Shown here: positions 23,701 to 35,700 of the stretch, in pieces | Layout of the letters: each line of letters starts with the position of its first letter | Position numbering within the stretch: position 1 is the stretch's first letter | NCBI GenBank assembly: GCA_050084985.1 | Contig: JBITNC010000001.1 | Span: 114,266,001-114,330,000 of the forward strand | Origin: Nageia nagi | Lineage: Eukaryota > Pinophyta | Reading direction: 5' to 3' | DNA length: 64,000 nt | The notes under the pieces: model-generated | Databases searched by the model: none | What the model saw: only the letters and a program-made list of their open reading frames with translations | Told to the model about the DNA's origin: nothing | Position numbers and translations under genes: made by a program

Positions 23701-26700
23701 CCACAAGTGTATTCAAGTCATGAAAGACCAAGAACTTGTGAAAGGTTTGCTTTCAATTTCTTCTTCGGTTGGTCTATGGGAGAGGTGCATTCTTGGCAAG
23801 ATGCATAGACAAAAGTTTGAAAAAGATAAAGCAACAAGAGCATCTCAACTTCTTCAACTTATGCATTCAGATTTGATGGGTCCATTTCAGACTAAGGCGT
23901 TTGGAGGAGCATCTTACATCTTGACCTTTATCGATGATTTTAGTAGAATGACTTTTGGCTATCTTCTTGAGCACAATGATCAAACCTTTGAGAGTTTTAA
24001 GGATTTTAAGGTCTTTGTTGAGAATCAGACTAACTTCAAGATCAAGATGTTGAGATCAGATAATGGGGGAGAATACAATAGCAATGAGTTCAATGACTAT
24101 TGTGTTAAGTATGGAATCAAGAGATAGTTTACGATTCCTTACACTCTTCAGCAGAACAATGTTGCCGAAAAGAAAAATAGAACAATTATGGAAATGGCTA
24201 GATGCATGTTGGGTAATCTTCTTAGTTTCTTGTGAGTTGAAGCCGTGAGCATTACTATTTACACCTTGAATAGATGTCCCACAAAAGCTGTTCAAGGTAA
24301 AACTCCTTTTGAGGCATGGTCAGGACGAAGACTTAACATTTCTCACCTTAGGGTGTTTGGTTGTGAAGCATTCTCCTACATTGTTTCTGAGAAAAGGAAA
24401 AAGTTGGACAAAAGAGCTGAAAAATGCATCTTTATGGGTTATGACAATCAGCATAGAGGCTACAGACTCTACTCTCCATTCTACGAAGCTGTGTTTGTTT
24501 CAAAGGATGTAAAGTTTAATGAAATTCCTGAAGAATTTGCCTCTAATGAGAATGTTGATGATCCAGGTGACTCGTCAGTTGCTCCTAGCTTGTTGGATAT
24601 TGATATAAACAAGTTACTTCTGGAACAAAACTCTCCAACACAAAAGGTAACAAAGAATATGACCTTGAACAAATCCTTATTTGCCAAGATTGACAACAAG
24701 TATGAGCCCTCATCTTTCAAAGAAGCTTCAAAGCACGAGTGCTAGATGGAAGCCATGAAATTGGAGTATGAGGTGCTTATGAAAAATGAAACTTGGGACT
24801 TGATTCCTTATCCCAATGAGAAAAATGTGATTGACAATAAGTGGATTTATAAGGTCAAGTTTAATTCTGTTGGGGATATTGAGAAATACAAGTCAAGGTT
24901 AGTAGCCAAAGGTTTTGCTTAGAAATACGGTGTAGATTATGAGGAAACCTTTGCTCTCGTGGCAAAGATGTTTATTATGAGAATTATTCTTGCTCTTTAT
25001 GCAGCTCAAGGATGGAAAATTTTTCAACTTGACGTCAAGAGTGCATTTCTCAATGGTGAGTTAGATGTGGAAATCTTCATGAATCAACCAGAAGGGTTCA
25101 TTGTGGAAGGCAAAGAGTCCTTTGTGTGCAAGCTAAAGAAGTCATTATATGGACTTAAATAAGCACTTAAAACTTGGTACAAGAAGATTTCAGGGTACTT
25201 TGCAAACATTGGATTCTCCAAGTGCATTTTTGAATTTGATTTATATGTGCTCAATTAGAGAAAAGATGTGGTCTTGATTTTCCTTTATGTGAATGATCTT
25301 TTGATTACTGGGAACAATAATGGAATCATTCAAGAGTGCATATCCAAACTTAAGGCAATGTCTTTTGCACTACTATCTTGGAATGCAAGTGTATCAATAC
25401 AAGGATTGCACTTATCTCAATCAATCTAAGTATATATCAGACCTCTTGCAGAAGTTTGGAATGGAGGAGTGTAGATATGCTGCGATCCTAGTCTCTCCTG
25501 GAATCACTATTTCTCTGAGCTCCAACTCTCAGTTGGCTGATGCTACAGCTTACAGGCAATTAATGGTAGTCTTTTGTATTTGACTATTTTCAAGCCAGAT
25601 ATTGCCTTTGCAGTAAATCTAATGGCACGATTCATGTAGAAACCATATGTTGAGCATCTCAATGTTGTTAAGCAAATCTTGAGGTATGTTGCAGGGACTA
25701 AGGATCTTGCTCTCAAGTATTCTAAGTTGCCATCGTTTGTTCTCTTTGGATTCTCAGATTCTAACTATGGGGGAGATAGAGATGATAGGAAATCAACCTT
25801 TGCGTATGTGTTTAGCTTTGGTTTAGGTGCTATCTCTTAGGCTTCCAAGAAGTAGCTTACTGTTTCTCTTTTCACCATAGAAGCTGAATACTTTGCCATG
25901 TCTGTTGCAACCCAAGAAGCCATTTGGCTAAGGCATCTTCTGAAAAAAAATGGGTATGAGCAAGGTGGCTCATCTTTGATTTTTTCAGACAATCAATTGG
26001 CGATCTCTTTGGCTAAGAATCTTGTGTTCCATCAGAGAACAAAACATGTGAAAATTTAGGCATATTTTATCAGGGAGAAGGTTCTTGATGACATCATACA
26101 CTTGGAGTATTGTCCATCCACCTTGAACTCCGCTGATTTGTTCACCAAGCCCCTCTTGAAGCTCATTTCTGTAAGCTTAGGGATGCTACCAGGTTGGTGA
26201 AATTGCTCTCAAGGGAGAGTGAAGTTTGAATTCTTGTGTTGAATTCATGTTTGTGATGACAACTTCACCTCTAAGAGGATTTTGTGTTGTATAGTGTTGT
26301 TTTGGTTGTACACTTTCATGATAAGTTGGCTCTACATGAGGAACTTGTACAAATTTTAGAGTAAAAAGATTGGCCAATATAGCACTGTTCAATTATCCAT
26401 GTGTGATAAACTCTTATGTGTCTTTTGGCATTGTTCAATTATCCATATATGAGGAACTCGTATGTGCATGCTCTATTTTGTAATGATAATCAACAGATGT
26501 TTTATATATAGCAGGTGACTGAATTTTTTGGCTTGGCATTTTCATGATGACTTATAGTGCACCATTGATTAGTTTATGATGGCATTTGTTTGATTCATCT
26601 ATCCTTGTTGATATGAATATGTTGCATCTAACTGATTTTGTTATTTGAGCTGCTTATGATTTGCAAGTTCCTTTGAGATTGCAGGTTACTTCAGGTAGCT

Positions 26701-29700
26701 CTTGGAGACTCTTCATGACTTCCAATTGGATGACTACTTCATGTACATTGAAACTGGTTGTGGTTAATGATTGTATTTGGCAAAGTAGTGAGTCTCAAAT
26801 TAGATCTTTCTTACTTCACATATATTTAAAAAGTTCTCATCTCTGTTATATCTGTTTGGATGAGAACTCTCTTACTTTCTTTTTTCCTTCTCTCTTATTC
26901 GCTCTAGCCCAATATTGCATTAAAGCGGAGTGTTGAAATGTGTAATGCATTACTGGAAAGATTTTGTAATAATCTTCTATGTAAGTTCATTAATACTTAA
27001 GGGTATCATTTGATACCTTAAGTATTTAAGTGAATAAAATAATGTATTTTGTCCTACACTTCATGTGATGAGCATGCCTCTTGGGTAAAAGGATGTGCAT
27101 GTCGTGCTTTTGTACATTGGGTGAAAGGGTGATCCAAAGAAGGATTTTGGCCTATAAATAGAAAGCTCCCTCTTTGGATCAAACACCAATTTGTGGAGTA
27201 AAGTTATGCTAGTGGATAGTGTTTAGGAGTTGAGGTTAGAAAGATTGTAAGAGTTCATATTGTGAATGAAGTGAGATCTAGTTAGTGGATGTACTCCTAG
27301 TTGAAGAAACCACTTACATCTTGAGTTATCTTTGTGAGATTGTCTTATTTGAGTAATTTAGATATGATTTGTGAGGTTTCATACGATCTTGGGAATATAG
27401 AGTTGTTTAGTTTATATTGCAACTCTAACAACATCCATGGAGAATATTTCAATCTTTTATTGAGAATCCTTACTTATATCAGTATCTTAGAATTCATTCT
27501 TCTTCACCATGAATTCTATAACAAAATTTCTTACTCCTTACTGGAGTGTTTTTACAATTAGGGATTTCACAACTTATAGAAACATCCACTTCTACACAAA
27601 AGTAGCAGTCGCTACAAAAATAGCAGTTACTAAAAATAGACTCCAAAATTTTGTTTGAACTAGCACCCGGTACGGATTACACATGAAGGAGGATTGAGGG
27701 AGGTTGCACCACCACTACATCATGCAATACCATGCAAATCAGACTCCATTATTAACAATAAAGTATTGAACAGCTACCATCTTCTTCAGTGAAATCATGA
27801 CAATATAAAAGACCTATTAGAAACTATTTGTATCTTTCAATTATAAAATTTTACAGGAAGTACTAATATTCTGGAATTAGGCTGAATAAAATCTCTATAG
27901 TGTTGATTTCCATTGTTTTTCTTTGCCTGTACTGTGCCTTGTAGATCTATCAAGGCTATTATATTTAGAAATGCCTTTTGATATGTTCATAGTCTTCACT
28001 TGAAAAGATCATTAAAACACATTCTCTAAATTATGATTCTTTTACCTTCTAATGAGATATCAGGTATCAGGGCTTTATTTTAGAGGGCGGAGGATTTGGC
28101 ATGCCATGATTGCTGATCTATTAGACAACGGAATGGGCAAAGTGGAACAGGTTCCTTATTTTCTCTTTCTCATGCATGCATGTACATTTAATATTCCTCT
28201 TTGGTCTATACATTTATGAGTAGACACCCAATGCGTGGAATTTTGATAAAGACATCATATATTTCTCATATTCGGAATTAAGTTTTACTGTTTCTGTACA
28301 AGGCATTATTTCTCATTGAGATATGGTATACCTTACAGTATTTTTGAAATTTAGTGCTTTAAATTTTCAAATTACTTTTTTTTTTCTCATCCTTAAAATT
28401 CTTGTTCTGACAAATTAAGTCACTTTTAGGTTCACGTAGCAATCCTGCAGAAAACAATCCTACATAAAGAATCTGCACCAGATAATCACCTATGCACACC
28501 CTATATTGATCCCTTATAGTAATGTCCAAAAATAGGTATATCAAAACATTTGTACAATCACATAATGTGTGCTTTAGTTTTTATTTTCTAGTCTCATAGG
28601 CTCTCACTTGACATGTACTGCCTAAAAGGTTTGCACATATTTTACTTGCATGTCTGTTTTTTGACGTTATTATAACATTTTTAATTGAAGTCTACCCAAA
28701 TAATTCATTCGGTTCAACATTGATAGTTTCTATAATGCTAGATGAGTTCTTGTGAATGTCCACAAGGATGATTGTTATAATAACTCTCTTGTATAAACTC
28801 AAGAATTGGAATGGTAAGTGCAGAAGTAACAAGAGTTCTTGTTTATGATCAAAGTTGATGATATTAATAATTAGAGGCCAAGAACTTATAATCAAGTATC
28901 TCGAGATTTTGAAGTTGTGGATCAAGAGAATTCGAACAATATATGACTTACCTATATTTATGCATTAAGAAAAAACCTATGCTCCAAATAAGAAATACAA
29001 TTGCCAAAAACAGCAAAATAATCCCAACAAACTTGAAAAACTTGTTTTATTCCATACAGGAAATAAATTGCCGATAAATTCAAACTTATCGACAGCAGTT
29101 GAAAAAATCATGATAAATGGAAAATATTGAAAGAAGGGCCAAATGTTCAGGCACACAGTTCAAAACAGCTTATTTGTAATTGGAATTTTAACATAATTTA
29201 CTTGACATTATTTGTAATTTTCTGAATATTTTAAAAATGCAGGTGTTTTTTCTGGCTGCTTACCTTGTATTCTCAATATGAGTTTTCCTGGGGGTTGCCT
29301 ATAAATTGCTGGTCACAATTTTTTGGAACTATGTTAAGAACATTGATAAACCTAACTGGTAGATGTAATGTTACCTAGTGCCCATTGAAATGATTAATTT
29401 CACCTGTAGTTTTTATGAAAATGCAAAACAAGTCAGTGAGTTTTCTGATGATGGATTTAATTAGATAATCTGAACGTTTTTTATGTATTAATTTTTTTGC
29501 GAATAAATTGAAATTTGCACTGATTAAAACTAATATTTGAAGGCTCTTCTTTCTGGCTGTTCTGCTGGGGGTTTAGCTACATTTTTGCATTGTGATGATT
29601 TTCGGGAGCTTTTACCAGAGACTGCTTCTGTGAAATGTTTCAGTGATGCTGGATTCTTTCTTGATGCGTAAGACTTTCTCTTTCCTTCCATATTTTTATG

Positions 29701-32700
29701 CAGGGATGAAAAGAAGTTTTCAATTTTCATCTGTTTCCAAGTACTGAGCAGTCCTATAAAAAATATCACAAGAATTGGCTTATTTCAAACTTTGTTTTTA
29801 ACTTGTCATATTTGATTCAATGATGAGCTCTAATATGCATTAAATATTTTAATCTGTTTTTTATGTTGTTACGTAAACAATAAACAGGGAAGATATAAGT
29901 GGAAAGTTACATATAAGGTCTTTCTACCATGGTGTTGTTACACTCCAGGTAGTCCATTTCTTTTTTACTTGGATTTTGTATTTTACTTCAACATTTTGCA
30001 ACGCCATGTTTCCTTTATCTTACAGTAGTATTATTATCTTACACAAGGCACAGGAGGAATCTTCCATAGTTACTTCTGTTGACTTCTTTTCTTTTGGTTA
30101 TTTGTCAAACAATAAAGAAATTGAATTACAGTCTTCCATTCTTTCTGTTAGCAAACTGCTTTCTATTAAGAAGTGTAGCTTCGTCTCTGTTACCTCCATA
30201 CTGTTGGATCATTGCTTAATGTAGATGTAGATTTAAGATGCAAGGCCTGTGGAGAATGGCATGATTATGGTCGCCCAGATCCACAGATAAAAATAGATAC
30301 CTCAATCAGAACTTTCTTGAAATTTTTGAAGGCAGTTTACAATAGAGATGTTGCTGTCTTCTGTAACAGAACTCGAACAGGTAGGTACCTCACAAAACTA
30401 AACAGTGGAGAAAACGGACATGCAGGATGACAAACATGAAGGGTAGTAGGGCATATGCACTAATGCTTAGAGTATCCCTTTGCTACTACCCTTGGCCTGT
30501 GTCTTTCAATGGAACCATCACATATGTAGTTGGTCAGATTATAGATCCATTTCACACCTATGGCATCCTTGCGCTCAGGAAATTCAATTATCTCTCATCT
30601 TTCATTCTTCTTAATAGAATCAATGTCTTTTCCCATAGCTTTGACCCATTCGTTCTTCCCAATTGCTTCTTTAGACTTGGATGGCTCAATACCAAGATTG
30701 GACATTATTAGCGCATAATTCACCATCTCTGCCTCATTGTGACTAACTTAACTTCTAGTCCATTTTCTAGTGCATTTTTTTATCAAGATTTTGACTAGAA
30801 GGATGTGCTTGGATTAACTTCTACTTGTGCTTCTTGATGTAGCATTTAAAGGAGGAAAATTTGTGCCTCCATTTACTTCCTGTTCTTCTGAGTCTTCAAT
30901 ATCAGCCATGTCTTGCTTGCTTTCTTCTCATGGTCTTCATATAATCGTCCAACAAAGATCACAACTCTTGAAATAACCAACTTCCTTTGAGTGTCATACA
31001 ACCTGTATGCTTCACTTTCTTCACAATAGCAGATGAAGATACATGATTGGCTTTTAGAATCTTGGTTTCCCCTCTTCTCATCATTCACATGCTCATATGC
31101 CAAACCAATGGTTTCTTACCATGCCATGCTTTAGATGGAGTTTGATCCTTCAATACCTTTATAGGACTCCTATTTAAGATGTGTTCCTCTTCAACAACTG
31201 CTTCAACTCATTCCAATTCCTTTGGATTTACTTCCAACCATTTCCATGATTTCCCTATTTTTCTTTCAACGAGACCTTTTTGTTATGGACTATCAAATAG
31301 CCACTCCTCTTCTCAACCTTGGCTATCAACTTCTTGAAGACCCCAAATGCATGGTTCCTACAATTACGAAAAATAGATCCACATCATTATTGTAGAGTTA
31401 TTTATGAAGGTGATGAAGTAAAATGATTCAACAATGCCTTAAGTTTGCATATGACCATAAATATTGATTGCATCAAATGACATGGGTATTAAGCTCTCCT
31501 TGTGCTACTTGTAAATTGTCTCCACGACACTCACCTAATGTACATCCACCACATAATTTCTTTTGTACTTGTATACTTGGAAACATAACATGGTCTTTGA
31601 ATGCAAATCATGTAGACAATCAAAATTCAAGCACCCAGTTTTATGCCATAACCATGACTGTTCTTAGAATGAGGTAAGATAGAAGCTTGTACTATCATTG
31701 TTTCAACAAAAACATCCTATTTTCCACCATTGGAACAATAAAAATCACCTTGTTATTCTTTTCTCTTGTGATAGATCACACATTGCTTATTATCAAAATA
31801 CATCTTGTAACCTTACCAATCAATTGACTCACACTCATGAGATTATGCTTCAAACATGGAGTATGATATATGTCTTAAAATTTCTTCTTATCTTATTTTA
31901 TATTAAGAAGCAATGTTCCCTTACCTTTCGCATACGATGCCTTCTCAGTACCAAGCTTCACCTTTTGAAACTATCATCCATCTCTATGAACCCATCTTTG
32001 CACCCAGTCATATGTTTTGAGCAACTGTAATCAAGGGCCAAACATCATTTTTTGCATTGTCAGCCATATTGCAAGTGAGAAACACATCTGAGGGTTTGCC
32101 TTTTTGTATAGACTCAACCATATTTTTGTTGTCTTTTTTGTAATTCTCTCTAAAAGTTTCTACATCTTAAGTATTGAGAATCTTTTTTTCTTCACTAGCA
32201 CTCCTCAATCTATAATCCTTCTCGATGTGTCCATATCTTCTGTTGCAATGGTGGCGTTGAATGTTTCTTCTATTAAATTATTAATTACCTTCCTCTTCAT
32301 CTACCATATGAATTTCCATATCCACCTTTAGAAAGTCCTCTTCTCCTTTAAAATCATGAATGTTTGAAGAACTTTCTTCATAAGAGCTTCAAATTTTGGC
32401 CTTTGAATAAAATTCTTGCTTCAATTGAAATTCAGTTATTTTTATTGTATCTTGATGTAAGAAGAGCCTCAATTTGCGCATAAAGTGTTCAAATCTTTAC
32501 TTTCTTCAATAACCATCACAACATTATTCCACTCAGGTTGCAAGCTTATAAGAATTTTCTTCACAACAATATGATCACTAATGGTCTCATTAAGAGTCTT
32601 AATTCTATTCATGATATCATCTACCCTTGCATGCAATTTACCTATATCTTCATTATCTTTCCTTATCAAACATTCATACATTCTTGAGATTTTGAAGTTT

Positions 32701-35700
32701 TACCAATTTAAGTTGGGCCGATCCTTGATATGCTTTCCACAATGTCTTCCATGCTTCATTGGCATTCTTTGTTTGGGCAATCCTTGGAAATATGCTGGCC
32801 TCCATTGTTCTATAGCAAAGAACATGGTTAATGAATCTTTCTACTTTTTCACCTTTTCATTCATTAGATCAGGTATAAGCACATTCGAATATGCTGTTCC
32901 TCCTAGCGATTCTCATAATCTCCCAAGCATCCTTCCATGTAAACGGCGTCTTCATCTTGATAAAGCAACAGTCCTAGTTCCCACCTCTCAAGGATGGATT
33001 AAGTATAGATGAATTATTGTTTGCCATTATAGCTTGCACAATGATATTTGAGATCTCCTTTCAAATCAGCTAGATCTAGGGCTCTTATTTATGAAGTTCT
33101 TGACTCTAGATACCTCTATCCTAGGCTCTTTTCAACCCTATCAATTATAAAATAACTTAGCTTTGATACTACTTGTTAGAGAATTGCCCAATTTAGCCTA
33201 GAATTAAGATGCAAAACCCATGGAAGATACTTAAACCAAAATTCTAGACCTACTCGAATTGAAATATGAAACGAACTCGATCACACAAACATAATGTGAG
33301 CCAAGATTTTACCAAACAATTGTATCTTGATTACTCCTATTAATATATAAATGACTTTACATCCATAAAAATACTACTGTTGCAAATATAACATCGATTA
33401 GGTTTGAGCTCATAACCTATCACTACACACAAAAGCATAAGAACATAAGACTAAGGACTACTTTCCTAATTTGGTTTCCTATTTTATAATTACTAATTAT
33501 ATTATTTCATAATTAAACAGAAAGATACTTTATATTGACTGGACCCAATCTAGTTTATTTGTTCTTTTAACAAAAGCATTATCATGCCTCGACCTGCAAA
33601 ATCATGGGCCGACTGAGTTGTGACATCACCTTCAGGATTGCGATATTTACATCATATTCCGCTTAGACGTGTTTGGCATCAGATTCCTCACTAGAATACT
33701 CTTTCTGTGGGGCCAAATGCCTGCTTACTGGAACTAGGGGGGTCATTTTTGTTTTCGTTCCCAAGTTTTCTAACAGATAGATGATTTTGAGGCTGGGCAG
33801 GAAGGAGCCCAGGGTATGGTTTTGTGCCTGCAAAATTTCTCCTTTGGCTCTCAATGTGAACAAATCTTGCATAATGTGCCCAAAAATATTCTTAGCCTCA
33901 ACCCTGAATAGGAATAATTCATTTCTTCCCTAAAGGCTTTTATTGTTAACCTTGCTAGACATTAATGTGTACTTTTTTCTCCTGAAAGCTTCCATCCCTC
34001 ACTTACGGATGTGTTTTCCAAAAAATGTTCATCTATTCTTATCACTCCATGCAGGAAGGCGGGACACAGCCAAGTAAGTAGGACAGAGATGACATATATG
34101 TGCACAAGTGTGATGTTGTAGGGAAAATGGAAAATGGGTACATGATTAGAGGAATTTTTCTCCTTGTGCTTGTGGGTTGGTTCAAGATTGGCTAGTCAAT
34201 GGCTGCATTCTTGTTTCTCAAGAACTATTGTTGAACTTGAATTACTGTTATTGCTATAATAGTTAAGGATCACGATTGTTTTTTATGGCTGAGAATCATG
34301 CTACATAACTATCGAGCCACAATGTCATTTACTCAACTATTTGAAGCATCAGATAAGGGGAAAGGAAAGTCAGTGCCTTGAGGCATGAACCTTATTAATA
34401 CTTTAGAGATACTAACGAACTAAATAATCCCTGTTCCTTTGTTATTAATTACAGCAATTTCCTTGTAGGGGTACCAATGGTTTATAATTTGCAATAGTCA
34501 TAGAAGCAACTCCTGTGGATGATTTTGATGGGTCATAGTGCCCCAAAAGGTGTGAAATTTCACCACAGATTTAGTAATCACATTCTTCGTTTTGATTTAG
34601 CATGGCTGCATTTGAATTGATACCAACCCTAGAGCAATAGTTGATGTCTTCATGTATGTATCATGTACAAGGGAAGGTGGTCCTTCACATTTCCATTATT
34701 TCATTCCGGAAATGCGTCTTCTTCTTGGTAGGAGGAATTTGTATTGTATTTCAATTGTAATATGTATCGTTTGTTTGACAAGATGTTGAATCTTCTGGTT
34801 CATCAAACTGATCACCTAAGAATTGTATTAAGCCTTCTATTATATGTGGTTCTATTTTCGAGATTAGTTTTATATCAAGCTGACTTATTTGTTTAAAATC
34901 AGATACAGTTTTATTGGTTGATTTCTTTTTGTCTCAATCATACTTCGTGCATGCTAATGTGTTGCTGTTTGTTGTTGAAGTTTATTTCAAAGTGAATGAA
35001 TACAATACCTTGAAATTACCTTTAGTTCCTTTCACAAGATTTTAATTTTGTTTATGATTTTCTTTCATGTGTTTGTCAATAACTTCAGGGAGTAGACAAG
35101 CACTTACCAAAGAATTGTATTACCTCACAATCAGATCCAATACAGGTGCCAAATATCATTTACAATCTGTCTTATGACAAATTTGTAGTCTTGAGGAATG
35201 TTTCATATTTCTGACAATAGTGTAATGAAATGGCAGTGCTTCTTTCCACAGTATGAATTGCCTTATATTAAAACACCCTTTTTCGTGTTGAATGCAGCAT
35301 ATGATACTTGGCAGGTGATTTTCTCTTTTTACTGTCATTTGTGGAAAAATATCATTCACATTATATTCCAAGAAATTTAATTCTGTTTATTCTATGGTTT
35401 GTGCAGGTTCATAATATTTTGGTACCAGGATCAGCTGATCCTCATGGTCATTGGCATCAATGCAAGAACAATCCAGTTAATTGCACAACAGATCAATTAG
35501 AGATATTACAAGGTACTATTCCTTCTTTATTGCTTGTAGTTCACTACTGTTGACCTTGGTAACAGAAAGAAAAAGAATGGCTTCCATAGCAATTTGCATA
35601 TTCAAGTATTTCCTTCAATGTTTCTTTTAGTGCTTATTATTTTCTGAAGCTAAACACTAGCATAAACCAGCTCTAGTACCCAAGTGAGTAGGGCCACAAA

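Larger units (their letters stand above)
23438..27573 (+). mobile_element. Ty1/copia retrotransposon, 5'-truncated
   Basis: Plus strand, with the domains in copia order: end of protease, pre-integrase, integrase, reverse transcriptase, RNase H, then about 0.75 kb of untranslated sequence and a 3' LTR. The 5' LTR, gag and most of protease are missing. The left end abuts the truncated gypsy element head-to-head. At least seven in-frame stops and a two-base-type frame change near 25320-25600 disrupt it. Confidence 0.85.
17780..28063 (+). other. Intron 4 of the pectin acetylesterase gene (10.3 kb)
   Basis: Begins GTGTGT and ends ATCAG. It contains, left to right, unassigned AT-rich DNA (17.8-19.1 kb), a 600-bp tandem duplication (19.1-20.35 kb), a truncated gypsy element on the minus strand (20.57-23.44 kb), a truncated copia element on the plus strand (23.44-27.57 kb) and about 0.5 kb of plain intron. 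Both elements are too decayed to move. Confidence 0.85.
30431..33572 (-). mobile_element. Ty1/copia retrotransposon, 3'-truncated, in intron 7
   Basis: In minus-strand order: 5' LTR (33572-33174), a primer-binding site (33171-33160), gag, protease/integrase and the first part of reverse transcriptase, ending abruptly near 30431. The rest of the reverse transcriptase, RNase H and the 3' LTR are absent. It lies opposite to the host gene. Confidence 0.85.
29949..35088 (+). other. Intron 7 of the pectin acetylesterase gene (5.1 kb)
   Basis: Begins GTAGTC and ends TTCAG. It contains an unidentified exon-like ORF at about 30212-30380, a minus-strand copia element at 30431-33572 and about 1.5 kb of non-coding DNA (33573-35088) with no recognisable domain. 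Confidence 0.8.

Noticed and set aside
26186-26930. Purine-rich AAGGGAGAGTG at about 26213 as the start of the copia 3' LTR
   Set aside because: The TGTTGAAATG start at 26931 after AAAGCGGAG, with a TATA motif inside, is a better LTR candidate. The first tract is kept as untranslated sequence.
33663-33872. 69-codon minus-strand frame next to the copia LTR
   Set aside because: No recognisable domain, and it lies outside the element's LTR, so it is probably chance.
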